DNA of 11,237 nt from Propionibacteriaceae bacterium (lineage in GTDB: Bacteria; Actinomycetota; Actinomycetes; Propionibacteriales; Propionibacteriaceae), in assembly GCA_020438595.1 (NCBI GenBank), contig JAGQUI010000048.1, positions 1-11,237 on the forward strand, given 5' to 3'. A model generated the notes under the pieces. That model did no database searches. It was not told where the DNA came from and worked only from the letters and a program-made list of their open reading frames with translations. Shown here piece by piece: positions 1 through 6,740 of this stretch. The first letter of the stretch is position 1. Each line of letters starts with the position of its first letter. The translations under genes were made by a program, and so were the position numbers.

Positions 1-3000
1 ATCGGACCCAAGACCCTGGTCATCATCGACGAAGCCGGCATGGCAGACACCATCAGCCTCGACCACGCCGTCACCTACATCCTCGAACGCGGCGGCAGCG
101 TCCGGCTCATCGGAGACGACCAACAACTCGCCGCGATCGGCGCCGGCGGCGTCCTACGCGACATCCAAGCCCACCACGGCGCCCTGCGGCTCACCGAACT
201 GCTCAGGTTCACCGACCCTGCCGAAGGCTCCGCCTCCCTCGCCCTGCGCGAAGGACAACCCGCAGCGCTCGGCTTCTACCTCGACCAGCACCGCATCCAC
301 GTCGGCGACGAAACCACCATGTCCGACCACCTGTTCAACGCCTGGACCGCCGACCGCAACCAGGGCCACGACACGATCATGCTCGCCGGCACCCGCGAAC
401 GCGTCGCCGAACTCAACCAGCGCGCCCGCACCCAACGCCTCCACGGAGTGATCCCCAGCAAGGAGGTGGAGCTGGCTGACGGGAACCGGGCCAGTGTCGG
501 TGACACGATCATCACCCGGCAGAACAACCGGCTCCTGCGGGTCGCGGCCAACGACTGGGTCAAGAACGGCGACCGGTGGACCGTCACCGGCACCACTGGC
601 AGTGGCGGCCTCCAAGCCCTGCACACACAGTCCGGACGGCACGTCACCCTGCCCGCCGACTATGTGGCCGAGCAGGTGGAACTCGGCTACGCCTCGACCA
701 TCCACACCGCCCAGGGCATCACCGCCGACACCGTCCACGGCCTGCTCACCGGCAACGAAACCCGCCAGCAGGCCTACACCATGCTCACCCGCGGCCGACA
801 CCACAACGCCGCCTACCTCGTCGTCGTCGGCGACGGCGACCCCCACACCGCGATCAACCCCGAGACCATCAATCCGCCCACCCCGACCGGCATCCTCGAA
901 ACCATCCTGGCCCGCGACGAATCCCCCGTCTCGGCCACCACCCAGCTCCGCAACGCCGCCAACCCGGCCCTCCAACTCGGACCCGCCGTCGCCCGCTACA
1001 ACGACGCGCTCAGCTTCGCTGCCGCCCACATCGCCGGTGACGTCGGCCTGCGCGGCCTCGAACGACGCGTCGAAGAAGCCCTCCCACGGATCACCCGCTC
1101 CCCCGCCTGGCCCACCCTCCAGGCCGAACTCCTCCTCGTCGAAGCCGACCGCCGCGACCCCATCCAAGCCCTCGCCCGCGCCGTCGCCGACCCCATCACC
1201 GCCGGCACCGAGCCCGCCGCGATCCTCGCGTGGCGCATCGCCGACCAACGCACCAGCCGCAGCCACGGGCCACTCCCCTGGCTCGCCGACATTCCCACCG
1301 AACTCGCCCAACACCCACTGTGGGGCGACTACCTCAGCGCCCGACAGAACCTCATCCGAGACCTCGCTGAACAGGTGCGCAACGATCAGCAGCGCCAGCC
1401 GACCTGGGCGGCAGCGATGGCGTCCGCACCACCGGCCAGCCTGATCGCCGATATCCAGGTGTGGCGCGCAGCCAACGGCGTCCCCGACACCGACCTACGA
1501 CCCACCGGCGAACCCCGACACGACGCGGCCGGCATCCGGTGCCAGAAGCGGCTCGACCACCAGCTTCACGCCAGCCAGACCGCGGCCCTCGACGAATGGC
1601 ACGACACCCTCGCCGCCATCTCCCCGGCACTCCTGACCGACAACTTCGCACCCATCCTCGCCCGCCACCTCGCCCAACTCACCGGCAGCGGCATCAACGC
1701 CCGCAGCCTCATCGACACCGCAGCCGGCCAGGGACCGTTGCCCGACGACCACGCCGCGGCAGCCCTGTGGTGGCGCATGGCCCGACACCTCACCCCCGCC
1801 GTCGCCGAACAATCCGACACCGCGCAGCACCTGACCACCGAATGGATCGACCAGTTCACCAAGACCATCGGCCAGCTGGACAGCGACAGGCTGACCGGCA
1901 GCCCCTGGTGGCCGGCCCTCGTCACCACCATCGAACACGGACTGGCACGCGGCTGGAACCTTGACACCCTCCTGGACGACGCCCGCCGAACCGGCACCGA
2001 CCCGCACGTGGACACCTGCCAAGCGTGGGTCTGGCGACTCTCCCTCCTCACCCAGCCGGCCGCCGACCACGACGACCCCGGCTTCATCGAGGACGAACCG
2101 CCCGCAGACCTCAACGACGGCTACACCCCCGCGACACCGGCCACTTCGGCCAGCGTCGACCGGACGCTGACCCAGCCTGAGCCGCCCGACGCCGCCGTCG
2201 TGGACGGGAACGACTTCGACTTGGACGTCGACAAGGCGCTCGCGTTCGAGGCGATCGTTCGTCGCGGGCTGCCGGCTCCAGAGCCAACGCCCGCCGAGAT
2301 CAGGGCCATGCTCGACCGCCGCGACATGTGGCGCGACGCCCCACCGCGGGAGCGACTCATCCAGATCAACCAGCTCACCGCCGACTACTTCCAGCGCTGC
2401 TACACCGACAGCTGGGCCCGCAGCTACGTCACCGAACGCTTCGGCCAAGACCTCACCGGCACCGACCTACGACCCGGCTACGCCCCCGACGGCTGGACCA
2501 GCCTCGTCACCCACCTACGCCGCCAGAACATCACCGACCAGGAAATGCTCGCCGCAGGCGTCGCCACCCGAGCCAGCACCGGACGCCTCATCGACCGCTT
2601 CCGCGACCGCGTCACCTTCCCCATCACCAACACCGACGGCGACATCCTCGGCTTCGTCGCACGAAGCAACCCCAGCTGTGGCGACGACGACGGACACGGG
2701 CCGAAGTACCTCAACACAGCCGAAACCGCGCTGTATCACAAGGGCGACCAGCTGTTCACGAGCGGGAAACTCGCCCCGAACAGCGTCCCGGTGCTCACCG
2801 AGGGCCCCTTCGACGCCATCGCCATCACCCTGGCCACCGGGGGAACCCACATCGGCGTTGCAGCACTCGGCACCAGCCTCACCGGGCAACAAGCAGCTCA
2901 GCTACGACATCATTCGCTCACGCCGATCGTGGCCACCGATGCCGACACCGCTGGCCGGGTCGCCGCAGAGCGCGACTTCTGGCTCCTGAGCAGCCACGGC

Positions 3001-3486
3001 GTCGACCCGAGCTTCGCCCGTCTACCCGAAGGGACTGATCCGGCCGAGCTTCTTGCCACCAGGGGCGCCGAACTTCTGGCAGCTTCGGTCCGTCGCGCGA
3101 CGCCCCTCGCCGACGAACTCATGGAGGAACGAATCAGGCACCTGCCTCCAGAACTTGCTGCACTCGAAGCTGCCCGGGTCGTCGCCGCCCAGCCACCGGG
3201 TTCCTGGGCGGCCGGAACCGAGTACATCGCCGATCAGACGGGAGTTCCGTCCGTCCTGGTTCGAGCCGCGCTTGCCAGCATGGTTCACGCCTGGAACGAC
3301 GCACCCCAAGCCGCTGCCAGCCATCAGCTGAGTCGAGTCGACGAGATCAAGAACCGCTTGGCCACACCCCAGTCGCGGGAAGCGAAGCCCTCAACACCCG
3401 AGCAGATCGAGTCCACGCCGCGGCACGCCCGTCGGCAGGGCGAACACTCGGCCGGCCACAACAGGCCGACCAGCATCCCTCGATAG
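1..3486 (+). CDS. MobF-type conjugative relaxase/helicase fused to a DnaG-like primase (C-terminal part, 5' end outside window)
   Basis: The frame is open from base 1, so the first ATG at 40 is not the true start. The visible 1161 residues begin in helicase motif II (LVIIDEAGM, residues 6-14). They continue through motif III (GDDQQL, 38-43), a motif V region (STIHTAQG, about 232-239) and a motif VI region (TMLTRGRHHNAAY, about 260-272). This is the RecD/TraI superfamily 1 arrangement found in MobF relaxases such as TraA/TraI. A long stretch without recognisable motifs follows (about 290-790). Then comes a DnaG-type catalytic core (FRDRVTFPI at about 867, PKYLNTAETALYHKG further on) and a TOPRIM domain with EGPFDA (E934) and TDAD (D980, D982). 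No primase zinc finger is visible. Inferred role: unwind and prime transferred DNA during conjugation. The N-terminal relaxase domain is assumed from family architecture. The 3' end converges on hsdM, 55 bp away. Confidence 0.9.
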   Translation: MGPKTLVIIDEAGMADTISLDHAVTYILERGGSVRLIGDDQQLAAIGAGGVLRDIQAHHGALRLTELLRFTDPAEGSASLALREGQPAALGFYLDQHRIHVGDETTMSDHLFNAWTADRNQGHDTIMLAGTRERVAELNQRARTQRLHGVIPSKEVELADGNRASVGDTIITRQNNRLLRVAANDWVKNGDRWTVTGTTGSGGLQALHTQSGRHVTLPADYVAEQVELGYASTIHTAQGITADTVHGLLTGNETRQQAYTMLTRGRHHNAAYLVVVGDGDPHTAINPETINPPTPTGILETILARDESPVSATTQLRNAANPALQLGPAVARYNDALSFAAAHIAGDVGLRGLERRVEEALPRITRSPAWPTLQAELLLVEADRRDPIQALARAVADPITAGTEPAAILAWRIADQRTSRSHGPLPWLADIPTELAQHPLWGDYLSARQNLIRDLAEQVRNDQQRQPTWAAAMASAPPASLIADIQVWRAANGVPDTDLRPTGEPRHDAAGIRCQKRLDHQLHASQTAALDEWHDTLAAISPALLTDNFAPILARHLAQLTGSGINARSLIDTAAGQGPLPDDHAAAALWWRMARHLTPAVAEQSDTAQHLTTEWIDQFTKTIGQLDSDRLTGSPWWPALVTTIEHGLARGWNLDTLLDDARRTGTDPHVDTCQAWVWRLSLLTQPAADHDDPGFIEDEPPADLNDGYTPATPATSASVDRTLTQPEPPDAAVVDGNDFDLDVDKALAFEAIVRRGLPAPEPTPAEIRAMLDRRDMWRDAPPRERLIQINQLTADYFQRCYTDSWARSYVTERFGQDLTGTDLRPGYAPDGWTSLVTHLRRQNITDQEMLAAGVATRASTGRLIDRFRDRVTFPITNTDGDILGFVARSNPSCGDDDGHGPKYLNTAETALYHKGDQLFTSGKLAPNSVPVLTEGPFDAIAITLATGGTHIGVAALGTSLTGQQAAQLRHHSLTPIVATDADTAGRVAAERDFWLLSSHGVDPSFARLPEGTDPAELLATRGAELLAASVRRATPLADELMEERIRHLPPELAALEAARVVAAQPPGSWAAGTEYIADQTGVPSVLVRAALASMVHAWNDAPQAAASHQLSRVDEIKNRLATPQSREAKPSTPEQIESTPRHARRQGEHSAGHNRPTSIPR

Positions 3487-3541
3487 CCATTCACACGTCC
3501 GGAGGGCGCGGACTTCAAGAGCAGATATGCCGCAGCCGATC

Positions 3542-5020
3542 TCAATCGCGCAACTGCGCCTCCAGAGCGGCCGCGACAGCCTCGAACTCCGCAAGCGCTG
3601 CGGACAGGTCCTCGACGATCTCGCGGGCGATCACATCCGGGCTGGGCAAGTTGTCCAGGTCCTCCAGAGACTCATCGCGGAGCCAGGTGATGTCGAGATT
3701 CGCCTTGTCTCGGGCCATCAGCTCGTCTCGGCTGAACGAGTGCCACCGCTCAGACTCCTCCCGCTCCCCCCGCCGGCCCGGACGGAAGCAGTTGACGAAC
3801 TCGTCGAGGTGCTCGCGGCGCAGCGGGTTCTGCTTGAGCGTGAAGTGCTGGTTGGTGCGCAGGTCGTACACCCACAGCCGCTCGGTCCAGGGCCGACCAG
3901 GGCTCGCGGGCTTCTTATCGAAGAAGAGCACGTTGGCCTTCACGCCTTGGGCGTAGAAGATGCCGGTGGGCAGGCGCAGCATCGTGTGCAGATCGAAGTC
4001 GTTGAGCAGCTTGCGGCGGATCGTCTCCCCCGCCCCACCCTCGAACAGGACGTTGTCGGGCAGCACCACCGCCGCCCGACCGTTCATGTCGAGGATCGTC
4101 ATGATGTGCTGGACGAAGTTCAGCTGTTTGTTCGACGTGGTCGCGACGAAGTCCTGCCGCTCGATCTCGGTGTCCTCGCGCACCTCGCGTCCGTCCGCTC
4201 CCACCATGGTCAGCGACGACTTCTTGCCGAACGGCGGATTCGTCAACACCAGCGTCCACCGCGAGCCGGGATCGGTCAGCAGTGAATCTCCCACCACGAT
4301 CGGCGACTCCCCGTTCGGCGTGCCGATGCCGTGCAGCAGCATGTTCATCGCCGCCAGCCGCGCGGTGCCGTCCACCAGTTCATAGCCGGTCGCGAACTCG
4401 TCGCGCAGGTGGTCGCGCTCGGTCGGCGTGAACGAGGAAGCCCCGCGCGCCACGTGCTCGTGCGCCACCAGCAGGAAGCCGCCGGTGCCGCACGCGGGGT
4501 CGATCAGGTAGTCGTCGACGCGCGGCTGCATCACGTCCACGATCGCCTGGATCAGTGCCCGCGGCGTGAAGTACTGCCCGGCCCCCGACCCCTTGTCGGA
4601 CGCACCCTTGGCCAGCAGCGATTCGTACGCGTCGCCCTTGATGTCGGTGCCGGTGCTCGACCAGTGCTCCTTGTCGATAAGGTCGACCACCAAGCGGCGC
4701 AGCTTCGCCGGATCCTGGATTCGGTTCTGCGCCTTCCGGAAGATCGTCCCGATCAGCCCGGGCTGCTTGCCCAGACCTGCGAGCATGTCGGAGTACGTCT
4801 TCTCCAGTTCAGCTCCGGACGCGTCCAGCAGCCGGGTCCACGAGTACTCCTCCGGCACGATCCGCTCCGCGGCGAGCCGTCGGGTCGCCCGCTCTTCGGC
4901 CATCTTCAAGAACAACAGGTAGGTCAGCTGCTCGGTGTACTCGATGACGCCCACCCCGTCGTCCCGCAGCACATCGCAGTACGCCCACAGCTTGTCCACC
5001 AGGCGACGGGAATCGTTCAC
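3542..5020 (-). CDS. hsdM: Type I restriction-modification DNA methyltransferase subunit HsdM
   Basis: A 492-residue N6-adenine methylase subunit; with HsdS it methylates the recognition site and with HsdR it restricts unmodified DNA. The HsdM N-terminal helical domain (about 5-130, with EYTEQLTYLLFLKMAEE) leads into the class gamma methylase fold. Visible motifs are GQYFTP (149-153 region), the AdoMet motif DPACGTGG (174-181), a helix MNMLLHGI (225-232) and the catalytic NPPF (261-264). The length matches EcoEI-like HsdM (about 490). The start is GTG at 5020; no Shine-Dalgarno lies upstream, so a leaderless or nearly leaderless mRNA is likely. A 6+1+6 palindrome sits 7-19 bases upstream. It lies on the same strand as hsdR-hsdS-mrr but is separated from them by the oppositely oriented NYN gene, which is unusual because hsdM normally adjoins hsdS. 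All key residues are present, so it appears functional. Confidence 0.96.
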   Translation of the reverse strand: MNDSRRLVDKLWAYCDVLRDDGVGVIEYTEQLTYLLFLKMAEERATRRLAAERIVPEEYSWTRLLDASGAELEKTYSDMLAGLGKQPGLIGTIFRKAQNRIQDPAKLRRLVVDLIDKEHWSSTGTDIKGDAYESLLAKGASDKGSGAGQYFTPRALIQAIVDVMQPRVDDYLIDPACGTGGFLLVAHEHVARGASSFTPTERDHLRDEFATGYELVDGTARLAAMNMLLHGIGTPNGESPIVVGDSLLTDPGSRWTLVLTNPPFGKKSSLTMVGADGREVREDTEIERQDFVATTSNKQLNFVQHIMTILDMNGRAAVVLPDNVLFEGGAGETIRRKLLNDFDLHTMLRLPTGIFYAQGVKANVLFFDKKPASPGRPWTERLWVYDLRTNQHFTLKQNPLRREHLDEFVNCFRPGRRGEREESERWHSFSRDELMARDKANLDITWLRDESLEDLDNLPSPDVIAREIVEDLSAALAEFEAVAAALEAQLRD

Positions 5021-5026
5021 GTTCGC

Positions 5027-5039
5027 AGTCTGTCAGACT
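5027..5039. promoter_or_regulatory. Perfect inverted repeat AGTCTG-T-CAGACT upstream of hsdM
   Basis: The arms at 5027-5032 and 5034-5039 are exact reverse complements around one base. The repeat ends 7 bases before the hsdM GTG codon and overlaps where its -10 element should lie if the transcript is leaderless (CAGACT or GTCTGA on the minus strand). Its size and position fit an operator for a dimeric repressor or a short transcript-start hairpin. No regulator gene is visible in the window, so the binding partner is unknown. Confidence 0.4.
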
Positions 5040-5052
5040 TGTGCAGGATGGC

Positions 5053-5080
5053 TTGCGCGCAACCGCGCGGCATGTATCAT
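5053..5080 (+). promoter_or_regulatory. Predicted promoter of the NYN gene, overlapping the palindrome TTGCGCGCAA
   Basis: TTGCGC (5053-5058) as -35 and TATCAT (5075-5080) as -10 are separated by 16 bases, a reasonable sigma70-type promoter. The predicted transcription start is near 5086-5088. The -35 is half of a perfect 10-bp palindrome (5053-5062), so the minus strand carries the same TTGCGC pointing at hsdM. With GTCTGA (complement of 5033-5038) as -10, the minus-strand spacing would be 18 bases. The two divergent promoters may therefore share overlapping -35 elements. This is read by eye only; the forward promoter is the better of the two. Confidence 0.45.
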
Positions 5081-5092
5081 CAGGTTGTTGCT

Positions 5093-5126
5093 CCCCACCG
5101 TCCTCCGGGACTGGTGGGGTTTTTTT
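5093..5126 (+). terminator. Rho-independent terminator-like hairpin in the NYN gene leader (candidate attenuator)
   Basis: CCCCACC (5093-5099) pairs with GGTGGGG (5113-5119). The stem continues as GTCC (5100-5103) with GGAC (5108-5111), leaving a TCCG loop and one bulged T (5112). Seven T's follow directly (5120-5126). The shape is intrinsic only on the + strand; on the minus strand the hairpin is followed by AGCAACAA, with no U-run. No + strand gene ends upstream, since hsdM points the other way, so the hairpin can only act on the NYN gene's own leader or end a very short RNA. It starts only about 6 bases after the predicted transcription start. CCTCCG (5102-5107) in its apex is exactly complementary to CGGAGG (5130-5135), the ribosome binding site. 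The structure is directly readable; the attenuator role is inferred. Confidence 0.7.
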
Positions 5127-5130
5127 CTAC

Positions 5131-5135
5131 GGAGG
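5131..5135 (+). promoter_or_regulatory. Shine-Dalgarno GGAGG of the NYN gene
   Basis: GGAGG lies 8 bases before ATG 5144 and decides that start over the in-frame ATG at 5072. It lies just after the leader hairpin's U-run and is complementary to the hairpin apex, so it could be masked by a loop-SD pairing. Confidence 0.8.
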
Positions 5136-5143
5136 CACCCCCA

Positions 5144-5821
5144 ATGTCGAAAGATCTCCGGACTGTCATCGTCGTTGACTACCAGAACGTCCACCTGACC
5201 GGTCACGGCTTGTTCGCCTCAACCAGGTACCTGCCCAAGCACGAGACCTTGGTCGATCCCTTGCTGTTCGCACGGACGCTGCTCCGCGAACGCAACGCGC
5301 GCCAGCGTCCGGACCAACCCGCCGCAACCCTGAGGAAGGTTCTGGTCTATCGGGGCCAGCCGTCGAGCGAGCACGACTCTGACGGATACGCACGAAGCCT
5401 CGCCCAACAATCACAGTGGGAGCGGGACGACCGCGTTGAAGTAACCCTGCGCCCCCTCAAATACGAGTACCAGAGGGATGCGACGGGTCGGCCCGCGACC
5501 GACTACGCCGGCCGCCGCATCGTGACGGGGCCTCCCCGCGAGAAGGGCGTGGACGTGCTTTGCGCTTTGGCAGCCATCCGCGAGGCACAGGACGACTCAA
5601 CAGATCTGGTCATCCTGGCGAGTTCCGACTCCGACCTCGCACCCGTTCTGGACGAGGTCCGCCGGCTCGGCAGCGCGAAGATCGAGACGTTCTGCTGGTA
5701 CGACGAGTCAACGCGCATCGGTTACCAGATCCACCCCCTGGATCGGAGCAGGCCGGTCTGGAACACCCGGCTCAACGAGCAGGCTTTCCAGAGTTGCTGG
5801 GACCTCACCGCCTACGCGTGA
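5144..5821 (+). CDS. NYN-domain (PIN-like) putative ribonuclease
   Basis: A 225-residue protein of the NYN/DUF88 group, a PIN-like fold of metal-dependent nucleases that usually act on RNA. The first strand ends in the signature VIVVDYQNVH (8-17, D12 and N15). KGVDV (134-138, D137) and LASSDSDLAPVLDE (158-171, D162 and D164) supply the other acidic residues expected around the metal site. No transmembrane segment or signal peptide is visible, so it should be cytosolic. The ATG at 5144 is chosen because GGAGG lies 8 bases upstream and the first beta strand begins a few residues in; the frame is open much further upstream. It faces opposite to the R-M genes on both sides: divergent from hsdM by 123 bp and convergent with mrr by 4 bp. 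The substrate is unknown. A role as an RNA-targeting defence effector or toxin is inferred from context only. Confidence 0.88.
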   Translation: MSKDLRTVIVVDYQNVHLTGHGLFASTRYLPKHETLVDPLLFARTLLRERNARQRPDQPAATLRKVLVYRGQPSSEHDSDGYARSLAQQSQWERDDRVEVTLRPLKYEYQRDATGRPATDYAGRRIVTGPPREKGVDVLCALAAIREAQDDSTDLVILASSDSDLAPVLDEVRRLGSAKIETFCWYDESTRIGYQIHPLDRSRPVWNTRLNEQAFQSCWDLTAYA

Positions 5822-5825
5822 GAAC

Positions 5826-6740
5826 TCACAGTTCCTCGAAGAAGTCCTCGTCCAGGTCGTACAGGGTGGCGCTCGTCTTGGGCTGGACGCCGACGCCGTG
5901 GCGCAGCATCAGTTCGGCCAGCCGCTCGCCATCGATCAGCTCGATCCGCAGATTCACCCGCTTCGCCTCCTCGACCGCCTCCCGCGTGAACGACGCCGTG
6001 GTCAGAAACACACCCCGATCGCCCTGCGCCGACATCAGCGCACCCGCGAACGCCTGCAATGTTGGCCGGCCCACCGTCCGGTCGGTCGCGTACTGCTTGG
6101 CCTGCAGGTAGATCCGGTCCAGACCCAGCGGATCCTGACTGATGATCCCGTCGATACCACCATCACCCGACTTGCCGGAGTGGTCGATCATCCCGGCCTT
6201 GCCGTACCCCATCGCGCCCAACAGCCGCAGCACCAACAGCTCGAAACCCGTCGGGTCGAGCGCCAACGCCCGCTTGAGCAACTCGCCCTCCAGCGCCGCC
6301 CGGTTCTCCGCGACCGCCGTCGCGAGCAGATCCTCCGGGGACACCGGCACCGCCACATGCTCGACGGCGTCGCCAGCGCTGTCCGGCTTCGCATCCCTGG
6401 TCCGCTGCCGAAACTCCAGGTAGGACGGGTACTGCTCCAGCACCTTCATGTCGATCCGGGACGGATTCGCGACCAGCGCGTGCCGCCCCTGGTCGCTGAT
6501 CCGCACCACACCGCGGGACGGACGCTCCACCAGCCCCGCCTGCGACAGGAACGTCAGCGCCCAGCCCACCCGGTTGTCGATCACCCGCTGCCGTCCGCTC
6601 GGCAGGAGCTCGGCCCGCTCGGCCTCGGTCAGCCCGAACTCGTCAGCCAACGCCTCCTTCACCTCCCGCGAGCGATGCAGACCGCCATCCGCAAGATGCG
6701 CCAGTGCGGGACGCATGCAGGTCTGGAAATCAGGAATCAT
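5826..6740 (-). CDS. mrr: Mrr-family type IV restriction endonuclease
   Basis: A 304-residue protein, the same length as E. coli Mrr. The N-terminal half (about 1-90) is a winged-helix DNA-binding domain of the Mrr N type, containing SREVKEALADEFGLTEAE and ISDQGRHAL. The C-terminal domain is the Mrr catalytic PD-(D/E)xK fold: FELLVLRLLGAMGY (166-179, E167), GDGGIDG (192-198, D197) and QAK (213-215), the usual D...QxK active site. The family cuts foreign DNA bearing methylated bases. The ATG at 6740 overlaps the hsdS stop as ATGA, and GAGGA lies 6 bases upstream, so translation is probably coupled to hsdS. It is the last gene of the hsdR-hsdS-mrr operon. Its stop lies 4 bases from the stop of the convergent NYN gene, with no terminator between them. 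The active site is intact. Confidence 0.95.
   Translation of the reverse strand: MIPDFQTCMRPALAHLADGGLHRSREVKEALADEFGLTEAERAELLPSGRQRVIDNRVGWALTFLSQAGLVERPSRGVVRISDQGRHALVANPSRIDMKVLEQYPSYLEFRQRTRDAKPDSAGDAVEHVAVPVSPEDLLATAVAENRAALEGELLKRALALDPTGFELLVLRLLGAMGYGKAGMIDHSGKSGDGGIDGIISQDPLGLDRIYLQAKQYATDRTVGRPTLQAFAGALMSAQGDRGVFLTTASFTREAVEEAKRVNLRIELIDGERLAELMLRHGVGVQPKTSATLYDLDEDFFEEL

Noticed and set aside
154..1314. 386-codon open frame on the - strand opposite the relaxase/helicase
   Set aside because: Its Gly/Val/Ala-rich composition is the antisense image of a GC-biased coding strand, and the + strand carries clear helicase motifs.
494..1444. Ser/Pro/Thr-rich + strand frame overlapping the relaxase/helicase
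   Set aside because: It is a frame-shifted reading of the helicase gene, with typical low-complexity shadow composition.
3497..3513. GTCCG/CGGAC hairpin between the relaxase and hsdM stops
   Set aside because: Only a 5-bp stem with no T-run on either strand; too weak to call a terminator.
5093..5126. Reading the T-tailed hairpin as the terminator of hsdM or another upstream gene
   Set aside because: hsdM is transcribed away from it and no + strand gene ends nearby; the U-run exists only for + strand transcription.
4331..5143. Upstream extension of the NYN reading frame
   Set aside because: Most of it is antisense to hsdM with no recognisable domain. GGAGG and the first NYN strand support ATG 5144. 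The short ATG 5072 alternative is kept as a finding.
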